Assembly: GCA_914767715.1 (NCBI GenBank)
Contig: OU612069.1
Coordinates: 12,213,387-12,273,386 of the forward strand
Reading direction: 5' to 3'
DNA from: Membranipora membranacea
Lineage: Eukaryota > Bryozoa > Gymnolaemata > Cheilostomatida > Membraniporidae
DNA: 60,000 bases
Numbering within the stretch: the stretch's first letter is position 1; each line of letters opens with the position of its first letter. Below, in pieces: positions 1-9,789 of the stretch. The notes beneath the pieces are model-generated. The model was not told the DNA's origin. It ran no database searches and worked only from the letters and a program-made list of their open reading frames with translations. The translations under genes were made by a program, and so were the position numbers.

Positions 1-2
1 TG

Positions 3-539
3 GTGCAAAAATATACAGTGTTGCTAGATAGCCGGAAAAAGGGGCAGCATGAGTCCATCTCCGACCTAGCCAATGACATAAGGAAGATGGTAGAAGTTGT
101 CTATCATGACTGTGACAAATTTACAAGGGAGAAAATTACCATCAGTAATTTCATTCGCTCCTTGCCCAGTGTCCATATCAGATATGAGCTGAATCGGGAG
201 TGTCCGAAAACTCTTGAGGAGGCCGTACAGAGAGCTGCCATCCATGATGTATGGTACGGTCATGACTCGCCCTTCAGGCGTAATCAGAGTCAAATATCTC
301 AGCCTCCTAGATCCTCACCAGTTGTGGCACTGTCTACAATAGAGCAAAAGAATGTATCACCTACTATCCCAACCGCTGGTACTCAACCAAGAATAACACG
401 ACCGTGTAAACACTGTGGTGCGGCTCATATGCCATATGTGTGTCAGCCTTGTCGACACTGTGGAGGCCCCCACTTTGATAACAAGTGTGACCGCCAGGGA
501 AACGGGTTGCCCATTCCCGGACAATCAATCAGGCAGTAA
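3..539 (+). CDS. Ty3/gypsy gag, C-terminal part (runs off the left edge)
   Basis: The frame is open to the window edge, so this is the C-terminal part of a retrotransposon capsid/nucleocapsid protein. The first codon seen is not necessarily a start. The C-terminus has two Cys-His knuckles, at bases 405-443 and 450-488. Both have spacing CX2CX3HX4C, one residue shorter than the usual CX2CX4HX4C, and a QP linker separates them. The frame ends in TAA directly after the knuckles, and pol continues in the -1 frame. The position before a DTGA protease and a reverse transcriptase makes the gag assignment secure. It follows from family knowledge that gag packages the element RNA in cytoplasmic particles. 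Confidence 0.85.
   Translation: MQKYTVLLDSRKKGQHESISDLANDIRKMVEVVYHDCDKFTREKITISNFIRSLPSVHIRYELNRECPKTLEEAVQRAAIHDVWYGHDSPFRRNQSQISQPPRSSPVVALSTIEQKNVSPTIPTAGTQPRITRPCKHCGAAHMPYVCQPCRHCGGPHFDNKCDRQGNGLPIPGQSIRQ
497..503 (+). promoter_or_regulatory. -1 ribosomal frameshift heptamer GGGAAAC at the gag-pol overlap
   Basis: In the gag frame the bases read G GGA AAC, an exact X XXY YYZ slippery site. The pol (-1) frame is open from 491, after a TGA at 488-490, and gag stops at 537-539. The heptamer therefore falls inside the only 49-bp window in which a -1 shift could work. GGGAAAC is an established retroviral slippery sequence. A short CGGG/CCCG stem could form at 503-519, but I see no strong pseudoknot. 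Confidence 0.7.
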
Positions 540-3500
540 TAGGGAATGGGACTCAGAAACATAAACTGTCTGAAAAGCCAACAAAGGAATTATTGTATCA
601 ACATGGCTATGATGTGACAAAAAGTGATATGTTTGAGGTCACCTCACTGAAACCTGCTAACATTGTTAGAAGAGTTATACAGGTACTCACCTTGCCATAT
701 AGTGAACCAGCCAAGGTCACACAGTTCTGTATTCCTAGTATACATGATACTTCAAAGACTCGATTAGTTGATCATAGTCTTGGTACTTCAGTATCTCAGC
801 AGAGAGCTCAGTCTAAAAAGGTAAACATTGAACCGGCCATTGCTATGGTTAGTGAGATGGGATCTAAGCTAGCAGAATTAGAATTGGAGTCTAGCAACAC
901 AGGTCCATCTCCAGGTTATGTTATACCAGATAAGAGTGAATTACCTTCCGCAGAGTTATTGTATCAAAAAGGCTATGAAGTGACAGAAACTGATATGTTT
1001 GAGGTCACCTCATTGAAATCTACTAATATTGTTAAAAGAGTAATACAGGTACTCACTCAGCCTTATAGTGGTCCTGCAAAGGTCACCAGATTTCATGTAC
1101 CCAGTATGAACGACTCTTCCAGTAGTCAATTAGTGGATCCTGATATGGATAACCCAGTAGCTCAGCAGCACTCTCAGTCTGACAAAGTAAACATTGAACC
1201 GGCCATTGCTATGGTTAGTGAGATGGGATCTAAGCTAGCAGAATTTGAATTGGAGTCTAGCAACACAGGTCCATCTCCAGGTTATGTTATACCAGATAAG
1301 ATTGATTTACATGCCTCAGGTTTAACTCTTGAAAAAGAGGAGACAACTCTGAACTTATTATTAGAAGTATTACCATATCAGCAATCAGATCCTTCTGATG
1401 ATCAATTAATCGATGTAAGAAGATTACATCGATCAGATTTATACTCACCTTATGTACCGGTGGAGGTAAATGGGTACAAAACTGTGTTTTTGCTTGACAC
1501 GGGTGCTACCACCTCCATATTGAGTAAAGTACATGCTATCAAGCTAGGTATCCTAGATGGTCAGTGTGAACCTGGAAAACCGAAGGGTAAAACTGCAACT
1601 GGCAGTCCTATATCTTGTTATGGCAAGCATGAGGTGAATGTCAAGTTGGGCAGTGAAAACTTGCTAGGACTTATGGAGGTGGCTGACATTACTGAAAATG
1701 GTTTCATTGGCATGGATTTTCTGGTGGCATTTGGATGTGTACTGGATCTCAATGAAATGAACCTCAGAATGCTACAGCAATCGATACCTCTAGTGAACAG
1801 TAGTGGTGACAGGCTAGCGTGTGCATGCTACTCAGCTCGGTCAGTGACCATTGAGGCCTACTCAGAAAGAGTTATACCTATGTATGCTCACACCACCATA
1901 GAAGGCGGAGGACTCATAGAGCCAAACTTCAGAGTAGTCGATTCGTACAATCTAATTGCATCAAGATGCTACGTGAAAGAGTGTTTGGTACTCAGAGTTG
2001 CCAACATAACCGAAGAAGCCATCCACATTGCCCAAGACACCCCAATAGCTTTCCTCACTGATGGAAACATTATTGACATACATGAACCTGAGGTACTAGA
2101 CTGGAATGACACAACCATCCAGAATTGTGATGTCACAATTGACTCAGAATCGGTCTTGCCAGACCATGTCAAACCCCTATTCGACACCTTACCTGAATAT
2201 ATCTCAGTTGACAGTAAGTCAAAGATGAGGCAACTCCTCGTCAAATATCAGGATGTGTTTTCCAAGGATGCATATGACATGGGTTATTGTGATCTGGTTC
2301 CTCATGAAATCACGCTCAAACCTGGCGCCCAACCAATCAGGCTTCCTCCATATAGAGTAGGATATCATGCTAACCTAGAAATAGAAAAGCATGTAGATGA
2401 ACTATTGAAAAAGGGCATCATTGAACGTACAGTGTCACCATATAGTGCTCCTGTTCTACTGATAGCTAAGAAAGATGGAACCAGTCGGTTTGTCCAGGAC
2501 TACCGCAAGCTAAATAAAGCAACTTATATTCCATCACAACCCCTACCACGTATTGACGACTCACTAGAGGCACTGAGAGGTGCAACTCTTTTTAGCACAT
2601 TTGACCTTTTATCGGGTTATTGGCAGTGCTCCTTAAGCCCTGACGCTAAGGAAATGGTAGCTTTTTGCACCAAAAGCGGAGTCTATACATGGCGTGTACT
2701 CGGTATGGGATTGTGTGGTGCTCCAGCCACCTTCGAAAGGTTGATGGAGAAAGTGTTACAAGGATTGCAATGGCAATCACTACTAGTGTATCTCGACGAC
2801 ATAATTGTCTTCAGTTCAGATGAAGAAACACATCTGACCAGGTTGGATACCATGTTAGAGCGGCTGCAAAAAGCCAATCTAAAAATCAAAGTGTCTAAGA
2901 CACATTTACTCAAACAGGAAGTTGAGTTTTTGGGTCATATCGTTAATCAGGATGGCATTCATACAGACCCAGCCAAAGTAAAGGCAATTCAGGAAGTGTC
3001 CACTCCTACCTGCATTAAAGAGCTGAGAAGTTTCCTTGGTCTCACAGGGTATTACAGGAAGTTTGTGGAGAGGTTTGCAGAGATTGCTGTCCCTCTGTTC
3101 GACCTGTTGAAAAAGAAAAACCAGTCAAGGAAACTTGCGTGGAATGAGGAATGCCAAAATGCATTCCAGACATTAAAGGACAGTTTAGCGAGTTTCACAT
3201 CTCTGTCATTCCCAGACTGGACAATACCTTTCATTTTGGACACTGACTGTAGTGGTGAAGCTATGGGAGCTGTACTGGCTCAGATTGATAAGGATGGGGA
3301 TGAAAAACCCATTGCTTTCTTTAGTAAAAGACTCTCAGATAGTCAAAAGAAATATCCAGTGACTAAACAGGAAATGCTAGCACTAGTGTCTGCCGTAAGA
3401 CATTTCCATACATACCTGTATGGGTCAGAATTTGTATGTCGAGTTGACCATCACTCTCTGATATGGTTACACAATCTCAAGAATCCACAGGGGATTTTAG

Positions 3501-3913
3501 CCAGATGGTTGGAGGTCCTGGGTTCATATAAATTTGATGTGATTCATAGACCAGGTCGCCTGCACTCTAATGCTGATGCTTTATCTCGACTCCCTTCAGC
3601 ATCACAGCAACCTCTGAGTGAGGAACCTGAGGATGAATGTGGTTTCACCGTCAGGTCAGTCGACTTCTCCGTTGGCCTATCCACGGATGAACTAGTGCTG
3701 GCTCAAGCTGAATATCAACATCTAATGCCTATTATTGAGAATCTAGGAAAAAGAAACAGAAATGATGATAGTAGGGTTAAACAAAGTCCCATCATACAAC
3801 ATGACGGTGATGAGGATAGAAAACCTCCTGATTTATTATTGTGGCAAAGTTGGCCATCCAGATCAATCAATAACCAATCAGAATATCACGACTGCTATTA
3901 TTTCATGGACTAG
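503..3913 (+). CDS. Ty3/gypsy pro-pol: protease, reverse transcriptase, RNase H (no integrase)
   Basis: This is the polyprotein of a long-terminal-repeat retrotransposon. Its likely start is the -1 shift at 497-503. The first Leu/Met-like codon at 593 has no special status. In order it has a 122-residue repeat (587-1318), an aspartic protease with LLDTGATTS near 1490-1510, a reverse transcriptase with the catalytic YLDD near 2788-2800, and an RNase H with FILDTD near 3230 and a VDHHS segment near 3445. The coding frame is uninterrupted for more than 1,100 codons, so the copy is young. A normal Ty3/gypsy pol continues into an H2C2 integrase. Here the frame ends about 110 codons after RNase H in a tail without integrase motifs. 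Either the element is internally deleted or it depends on integrase supplied in trans. Confidence 0.85.
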   Translation, partial: RVAHSRTINQAVIGNGTQKHKLSEKPTKELLYQHGYDVTKSDMFEVTSLKPANIVRRVIQVLTLPYSEPAKVTQFCIPSIHDTSKTRLVDHSLGTSVSQQRAQSKKVNIEPAIAMVSEMGSKLAELELESSNTGPSPGYVIPDKSELPSAELLYQKGYEVTETDMFEVTSLKSTNIVKRVIQVLTQPYSGPAKVTRFHVPSMNDSSSSQLVDPDMDNPVAQQHSQSDKVNIEPAIAMVSEMGSKLAEFELESSNTGPSPGYVIPDKIDLHASGLTLEKEETTLNLLLEVLPYQQSDPSDDQLIDVRRLHRSDLYSPYVPVEVNGYKTVFLLDTGATTSILSKVHAIKLGILDGQCEPGKPKGKTATGSPISCYGKHEVNVKLGSENLLGLMEVADITENGFIGMDFLVAFGCVLDLNEMNLRMLQQSIPLVNSSGDRLACACYSARSVTIEAYSERVIPMYAHTTIEGGGLIEPNFRVVDSYNLIASRCYVKECLVLRVANITEEAIHIAQDTPIAFLTDGNIIDIHEPEVLDWNDTTIQNCDVTIDSESVLPDHVKPLFDTLPEYISVDSKSKMRQLLVKYQDVFSKDAYDMGYCDLVPHEITLKPGAQPIRLPPYRVGYHANLEIEKHVDELLKKGIIERTVSPYSAPVLLIAKKDGTSRFVQDYRKLNKATYIPSQPLPRIDDSLEALRGATLFSTFDLLSGYWQCSLSPDAKEMVAFCTKSGVYTWRVLGMGLCGAPATFERLMEKVLQGLQWQSLLVYLDDIIVFSSDEETHLTRLDTMLERLQKANLKIKVSKTHLLKQEVEFLGHIVNQDGIHTDPAKVKAIQEVSTPTCIKELRSFLGLTGYYRKFVERFAEIAVPLFDLLKKKNQSRKLAWNEECQNAFQTLKDSLASFTSLSFPDWTIPFILDTDCSGEAMGAVLAQIDKDGDEKPIAFFSKRLSDSQKKYPVTKQEMLALVSAVRHFHTYLYGSEFVCRVDHHSLIWLHNLKNPQGILARWLEVLGSYKFDVIHRPGRLHSNADALSRLPSASQQPLSEEPEDECGFTVRSVDFSVGLSTDELVLAQAEYQHLMPIIENLGKRNRNDDSRVKQSPIIQHDGDEDRKPPDLLLWQSWPSRSINNQSEYHDCYYFMD
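587..1318 (+). repeat. In-frame 366-bp tandem duplication in pol upstream of protease
   Basis: Two copies, 587-952 and 953-1318, are offset by 366 bp (122 codons). The second halves (from 821 and 1187) are almost identical for about 120 bp, while the first halves differ at many positions. Shared blocks include DMFEVTSLK, RVIQVLT and NIEPAIAMVSEMGSKLAE. I do not recognise the repeated unit as a known domain. The uneven similarity suggests an old duplication with partial gene conversion. Confidence 0.85.
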
Positions 3914-4086
3914 CTAGCTGGACTCAGACTGAGTTGAGCCTACATAGATAGCTATTTATCTTTGTATTATAATGCTATGACTATCCATTTCTCTTCAGTC
4001 ATTCAAATGTGTTGCTGAACACATGACACATAGAATATATTACTCACCATAGTTATCAATATCATCAATTCCCACCAGTGAATGAC
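3445..4086 (+). repeat. 642-bp direct repeat, copy 1 (RNase H end plus 3' sequence)
   Basis: Bases 3445-4086 recur at 4393-5034 with a constant offset of 948. I found no mismatch by eye. The copy covers the last part of RNase H, the pol stop and about 170 bp of 3' sequence. The 306 bp between the copies (4087-4392) is not gypsy coding sequence. An exact repeat of this length is either very recent or an assembly duplication. Confidence 0.95.
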
Positions 4087-4261
4087 AGGATTCACTCCAG
4101 CATGGGGGAGAAGAGCATCAGTAATGGAATTGGTAGTTTATGAAGCCAAAGTTCTTATCTGCTGGGCACAGTGAATTGTACTATTGTACTATTGAGTTCA
4201 GTGGCTGGGCATTAAAATAAAATATATGATGTGTTTCACACATAATTTTATATTGAGGCAA
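4087..4261. other. Non-coding spacer between gypsy end and inverted arm
   Basis: This is unique A/T-rich sequence with a short repeated TGTACTATTG near 4175-4195. I see no gene. It could be part of the gypsy 3' LTR, but no second copy is present to test that. Confidence 0.4.
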
Positions 4262-4391
4262 CTGAGGTAGTTTTGAGGCTATAAATAATGTAGCGAGCCC
4301 AGTAACACGCATTATTGAGGGGACAACTCTTGCTGTCTGCTATTATAATGGATGTATCATGCCTACTAATTTTGAATATTCTAAATATAGA
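4262..4391 (+). repeat. 130-bp inverted repeat, left arm
   Basis: This arm matches the reverse complement of 7867-7996 with only a few mismatches (for example GTAGCG against ATAGCG). The arms enclose about 3.5 kb holding the second gypsy fragment, the LINE fragment and two tandem repeats. Similarity stops abruptly at both ends of the arm. Confidence 0.85.
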
Positions 4392-4392
4392 G

Positions 4393-5034
4393 TGACCATC
4401 ACTCTCTGATATGGTTACACAATCTCAAGAATCCACAGGGGATTTTAGCCAGATGGTTGGAGGTCCTGGGTTCATATAAATTTGATGTGATTCATAGACC
4501 AGGTCGCCTGCACTCTAATGCTGATGCTTTATCTCGACTCCCTTCAGCATCACAGCAACCTCTGAGTGAGGAACCTGAGGATGAATGTGGTTTCACCGTC
4601 AGGTCAGTCGACTTCTCCGTTGGCCTATCCACGGATGAACTAGTGCTGGCTCAAGCTGAATATCAACATCTAATGCCTATTATTGAGAATCTAGGAAAAA
4701 GAAACAGAAATGATGATAGTAGGGTTAAACAAAGTCCCATCATACAACATGACGGTGATGAGGATAGAAAACCTCCTGATTTATTATTGTGGCAAAGTTG
4801 GCCATCCAGATCAATCAATAACCAATCAGAATATCACGACTGCTATTATTTCATGGACTAGCTAGCTGGACTCAGACTGAGTTGAGCCTACATAGATAGC
4901 TATTTATCTTTGTATTATAATGCTATGACTATCCATTTCTCTTCAGTCATTCAAATGTGTTGCTGAACACATGACACATAGAATATATTACTCACCATAG
5001 TTATCAATATCATCAATTCCCACCAGTGAATGAC
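4393..5034 (+). pseudogene. 642-bp direct repeat, copy 2: detached RNase H tail of gypsy pol
   Basis: This is an exact second copy of 3445-4086. Its reading frame runs to the stop at 4859-4861 and starts inside RNase H, so it cannot encode a working enzyme. Its left junction abuts the 130-bp inverted arm ending at 4391. Its right junction falls exactly where the truncated non-LTR retrotransposon starts at 5035. Confidence 0.9.
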
Positions 5035-6330
5035 TGATTTGGACGTACGTAAAGCATTTGACACTATAAATCATGGACAACTCATCCACACTCTAAAGCG
5101 AGTAAATTTTGCAGAGTCAACAACAAAATTTATATTTACATCCTATCTTTCACATCGAACCCAAACCAAGAAAGTTGATGATGATCTGTCCAGTGCACTA
5201 CCGATTACACGTGGAGTACCCCAAGGAAGTGTTCTAGGTCCGATATTATTCAATCTTGCGATCAATGATCTCCTTAACAAGCACAAAACTGCATTCGCGT
5301 ACGCTGATGACACCGTTATTTACCGCACAGCAACAGAATCCCTACCTTAATGGATAAATCTGAGTCATTGATGAGAGAAATATCGAACTGGTATTCAAAC
5401 AATCTCCTTCAGCTTAACTTATCCAAAACCCAATACTGTATTTTCTCAGATAGGAAAGTAGAAGATTTTTACCAAATCCAAATAAACAATTTGAAAATAG
5501 AATCCAAGCATTCGCTCAATCTTCTTGGAGTTATTCTTGATTCAGAACTTAGTTTAACCCCTCAGGCTAATGCCACCGCCTCTAAAGCAAACAAAATGGT
5601 CTACTTGTTATCAAAACAAAAAAAAAACATGACAGTAGAAAACTCATTGAAGACTTACAAATCACTGATCAGACCTATAGTAGAATACTGCTCATCATTG
5701 TACCTTGATGGTTTAGCCAAAAATTCAGAAACATTAGAAAAAGTACAAAATAAAGCAATCAGAATCATAACTTCAGCCCCCAAACAATTTTCTGTCACAT
5801 CTGGCCGCTTACTCTTAAATTTACATACTCTCCACAGTAGAAGGAATTTTCTTTTTCACAATTTTGTCAAATCCAGGGTCCATAAAGGCCGTGCATCCAA
5901 ACACATACTTCATCCCGTTAGCAAATCAAACAGACATACACAATCACTTCGTAGCAACTGTGCAATGATTAAACCCTCATTTAGATCAAACCTAGGCTAA
6001 TCAGCCTTTTTAAATATTTTTCATACATTTGTAACTAAATCAACCAAGCCTCATGAATCATTATCATTTAATCCTACCTAATGTTGTTAACTTGTATTTT
6101 TGTTTGCCACTCTCTGTTTCTTCTTTTCTTTTTTCATCTTATTCATGCAATTTATGATACCATGCTTCCATTATCCTACACACTATATAGTATGTAACAC
6201 CCTACCACTTATATCTTTTTATTCAAGTCATTTTTTGCATCTATGTTAATGTGTGTGAGGTCAACAAGTTATTTTTAATTTGTTTTAATTATAAACTTTT
6301 AGAAAACCTCAATAAATAAATAAATAAATA
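5035..6330 (+). mobile_element. 5'-truncated non-LTR retrotransposon with broken RT and AATA tail
   Basis: The sequence enters directly at the RT core: LDVRKAFDTINH, then GVPQGSVLGP, then YADDT near 5300. The frame closes at TAA 5348-5350, and RT thumb-like sequence resumes in another frame from 5350 to 6000, so one frameshift separates the halves. An A/T-rich 3' UTR of about 310 bp ends in an (AATA)n run at about 6309-6330, a typical LINE tail. The motifs fit a Jockey/CR1/L2-like clade, but I cannot place it more closely. The 5' truncation point coincides with the end of the 642-bp repeat. No endonuclease domain is present. Confidence 0.85.
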
Positions 6331-6465
6331 ACCTGGTCACCTACCTCGGACCTAAACCCGGAACTTCAGGCATATACCTGGTCGCCTACCTCGGGATTAA
6401 ACCCGGTCTCCTACCTCAGGATGTAACCTGGTCTCCTACCTCGGGCCTAAACCCGGGACCTGCTG
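6331..6465. repeat. Short imperfect tandem repeat, CCTACCTCGG type
   Basis: About four copies of a 30-45-bp unit with core ACCTGGTCNCCTACCTCGG followed by TAAACCCGG start directly after the LINE tail. The unit length varies. I see no coding signal. Confidence 0.7.
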
Positions 6466-7097
6466 CTGAGAAGGTCTGCTATAAGTGATACTATGTATCA
6501 GCCACTCCCGCTCCAACTTCTGCGCTGGTCGGATTGCCTGTATTTAGCTGCTGGCTAGCAAGTCACAATCCACGAATATACTCGGAGTGCGGTCCACAAT
6601 CCAAGTGTTAACCCGGAATACGTTTATCTATTTGTCATTAATGTCTGCGCCCAAGCTAGTGAGGCTTCATCCCACATAGATGGCCGTCGTCACTAGCCTT
6701 GATAATTCCATTATCCTCCTCAATGAGCGTCTTTAATATAATAATACAAATGTCAGCGTATATGTATAACTGACGATAATTGTATTGCACGAAGCAGTGG
6801 AGAGTATCAGCTCAAGGGAAATAACTGCTAGGATGCACGGCTCTCATGACCCGAGCACGCCATCAAATTAGTACGATTAGTGTAATTAGACATAAAGTGA
6901 ATTTTTGAGTTGTGCCCTTTTCGTCTGCGGGGAGACTGTGGTACGGGAAATCTCGAAAGGGTGGAACACCTGGCCGTTACCTGGCTAGGGTTTGGTTCTC
7001 AGGCTAACGGTATCTAGCTAAACAAACTCACCATGAATGAGCCGAGAGAGGATAACTCCTGGGTAGAGAATTCCTGGATAGCTATCTTCAGCCTAGA
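6466..7097. other. Unassigned sequence
   Basis: Mixed-composition DNA without a convincing open frame, RNA gene or repeat. Confidence 0.5.
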
Positions 7098-7412
7098 GAG
7101 GGTCGTACTGGCGGCAAAGCCAACCTAGCAGAGCGGTTTACTGAGGGTCGTACTGGTGGCAAAGCCAACCGAGCAGAGCTGTTTACTGAGGGTCGTACTG
7201 GTGGCAAAGCCAACCTAGCAGAGCTGTTTACTGAGGGTCGTACTGGTGGCAAAGCCAACCTAGCAGAGCTGGTTACTGAGGGTCGTACTGGTGGCAAAGC
7301 CAACCTAGCAGAGCTGTTTACTGAGGGTCGTACTGGTGGCAAAGCCAACCTAGCAGAGCTGTTTACTGAGGGTCGTACTGGTGGCAAAGCCAACCCAGCA
7401 GAGCTGGTGTCT
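7098..7412. repeat. 45-bp minisatellite, seven copies
   Basis: Units start at 7098, 7143, 7188, 7233, 7278, 7323 and 7368. Each begins GAGGGTCGTACTGGTGGC and they differ by one or two bases. The unit length is a multiple of three, so a long open frame appears on the minus strand (7088-7393). It only repeats the same 15 residues and is not evidence of a gene. Confidence 0.95.
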
Positions 7413-7866
7413 CGAGTAGCTTACAAGCGGAGCTTATAGCGGGTGCATTTAGATCTGATAGTATACGTTGCGAAGCGGGATGTACCCTGACCTTGCCCTC
7501 TGAGCAGATTGAGCGGGACGCACCCGGAACCTGGACTGTGTAGCCTTAGCTATATGAGGTGTATTGACTATATATTCAGACCGGAGACTGAAACGCACTT
7601 GCTGGGAGTAATATTGGAAATGCGATAGACTGTCTGTGATAATACTGTAAGACGGTGCAGCCGTCTTAATATTGAGTTCCATGTCGATAATTGCTAAGAT
7701 TAAATGTGTATAGAATATATATTTATGATGTCCGTGAGATTGCTTCTGCAATAAATATATATATGTTGAAGCCGTCTACATATTATTGACAATATAATAT
7801 GTTCCAGTTTAAATCAGGGTAGATAACCCTTTTCACATCTGAATGACTCTGTTTGACTTTGAATAT
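7413..7866. other. Unassigned sequence with small palindromes
   Basis: No gene seen. It contains a small hairpin, AAGACGG/CCGTCTT near 7650. A 30-bp near-perfect palindrome (TTTGAATATTCT...AGAATATTCAAA) near 7856-7886 overlaps the inner end of the right inverted arm. Confidence 0.5.
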
Positions 7867-7996
7867 TCTATATTTAGAATATTCAAAATTAGTAGGCATG
7901 ATACATCCATTATATTAGCAGACAGCAAGAGTTGTCCCCTCAATAATGCGTGTTACTGGGCTCGCTATATTATTTATAGCCTCAAAACTACCTCAG
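7867..7996 (-). repeat. 130-bp inverted repeat, right arm
   Basis: Reverse-complement partner of 4262-4391. No matching target-site duplication was found outside the two arms, so a simple cut-and-paste insertion is not shown. Confidence 0.85.
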
Positions 7997-9636
7997 AGAC
8001 AACTCATTTCAACTCACAACAAATACATCAAGTTCAATCTTAAACCAATCATAAGTACCAGAACAACTATCCGACCAATCAGACTAACATATTCAATGAA
8101 GGTTAAAGGAAGGTCACATACACAAGAAAAGGTTGCCTTGCAAAACTAGTGTGTTGCAAATATTTGTGATGGTGTTCATTTATAAAATGAAGCATCACCG
8201 TGAGTATTATTCACATTGTTCCAGGTAAGTTGCAACTACAACACATAACATTATACAATTTTGAATAAAAACAATGAGAGTTAGGTAACTTCCAAATTAA
8301 GAATTCTTAGTTTTCACCAACCCAAGTTAGTCCCTCCGTCTAACCTTACCTAACTAACTAACTCCTTGTTTAACCTGCACTCACAGCAATGGAGAGGAAG
8401 TTCATTGCTCACAGTTTAGGACTTAATCTCACTTACAACCTTTCTTAGTCACACCAGCTGGATTGCCTGGTTTTGTTGTCATTGTTCTAAGCCAAAAACT
8501 AGTAGCCATCTTTTAGTTTAGTGCATCGATGCTGGGCCCTTGCAGTGATATATTAAAGGGTACACACTGCAATATATAGTTGTGAAACACCTCTTACCTG
8601 AGTGACAAGCCTGTAAACCAGTGGGTTACATTCTTAACAGAAATTTGTGCCATTCTGATTGGGCACTAAAAGCTGTCACTGGCAACGGGTGTTGTAAGAC
8701 AGGTGCTCTGAGTATGGGACATGTCTTGCAGCACTCAAGGCATAAACGGCCTTGTTGTTGGTGCTGAATGAATGCCGAATGAGTGCTGTAAGACATGTCT
8801 CATATGGCACCTGCCACACAACTAAGGACACCTGAGTTTGTTGGATTATAAAAGTATCATTACAGAAAATGTCCAGTTCTGTATGGGCGATAGCCAGTTT
8901 TATGAAAAGAGTCATAGTAGAGCACAAACATCAATGCCTTATAGGCATTAAGTGCTGTAAGACACGTCCCAAACAGCATCCGCAAGACATCTAACAGTAC
9001 CACTGGCAGCGGTAGTTTGTAGGGCCCATTCAGAACAGCATGAATTTTTGTAATGTAGAAAGTTAAATTTTTATTACAGAGAGTTTGTAAAACTTTTGGT
9101 GCTCCAAATGTCAGGAAGGAAGATGTTTGAATGTATTATAGGTTCTCATGCTGATTTTGTTAGGATATAACCTTCTGCTATGGCAGTTGGCAACAACCAA
9201 GAAGTTTTGCTAGGCAACTTTCAATTTTTGTCTTATTTCCCTCACATGTATTGTCTCTTCTCTTTTACGACTAAGCAGAAGAGGGAAGCGATTCCGAATG
9301 CAGGCAATCTAGATAATACTTGCTCTAGATCTTATCTAAATATACATCCGTAATAAAAGTGGTTCCCTCAAACATTGGGTTTTACAATAACAAGCTTCCA
9401 AAATGACAATCTGATTGCTCCTTGCTTTGTGTGCGAGATATGCCAGAGGCCTTTGAATGGAACAATGTGTTGAGCAAATTTTTTTGGACCAATTCGTTTT
9501 GTTGATGGACAAAAAGACTAAGGCTCTTGAACAGAGGCAAAAACACCCTAAGGCTCTACTGACATGTTTTGTCTATCATAAAATATTGGCAGTTTTTTAC
9601 TCAGTCTGCAGTCTTATATATAAAATTATGTATCAG
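7997..9636. other. Upstream flank of SLX4; small inverted repeats only
   Basis: No secure gene. Near 8710, 8780 and 8950 a motif like GTGCTGTAAGACATGTC occurs three times, once inverted, which suggests a decayed repeat. Near 9420-9450 a short frame contains CEICQRPL, which resembles the first half of a UBZ4 zinc finger, but a stop follows at once. Confidence 0.4.
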
Positions 9637-9789
9637 GTTAAGAGGAGGAGATCGAGGCTTAACAGCCCCTCTGCTCAAGAGGAAACAAGTCAGTGACCCA
9701 CCACTAGAGGGCGCTCTTCAGTATCAGCTAAAGATCACCCTAAAGTAACAAACCGAAGGTCGACAGCTGGCACTTCACTCTCCCAAAAG
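9637..9789 (+). CDS. Possible upstream SLX4 exon A, basic Ser/Arg-rich, with in-frame TGA
   Basis: A TATCAG acceptor lies before 9637 and a weak GTTTGT donor follows 9789. The 153-bp segment is phase 0 at both ends. It encodes a basic Ser/Arg-rich stretch (KRRRSRLNSPSAQEETSQ, then PTTRGRSSVSAK) of the disordered kind common in SLX4. A TGA at 9694-9696 sits between these two stretches. Exon B starts in the compatible phase. No conserved domain confirms it. Confidence 0.3.

Larger units (their letters stand above)
1..4086 (+). mobile_element. Ty3/gypsy LTR retrotransposon, left-truncated by the window
   Basis: Gag, frameshift site, protease, RT and RNase H are in canonical order. After the pol stop at 3911-3913 there is about 170 bp of A/T-rich non-coding sequence, identical to the second copy at 4862-5034. 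No LTR pair or polypurine tract could be assigned, because the left LTR would lie outside the window and the right end is rearranged. Confidence 0.75.

Noticed and set aside
3445-5034. 642-bp repeats as the LTR pair of the gypsy element
   Set aside because: They contain RNase H coding sequence and lie on one side of pol, which LTRs do not.
7088-7393. 101-codon minus-strand ORF
   Set aside because: Only a 15-residue reading of the 45-bp minisatellite.
7098-7412. CRISPR-like direct repeats
   Set aside because: The units are contiguous and have no unique spacers; the genome is animal.
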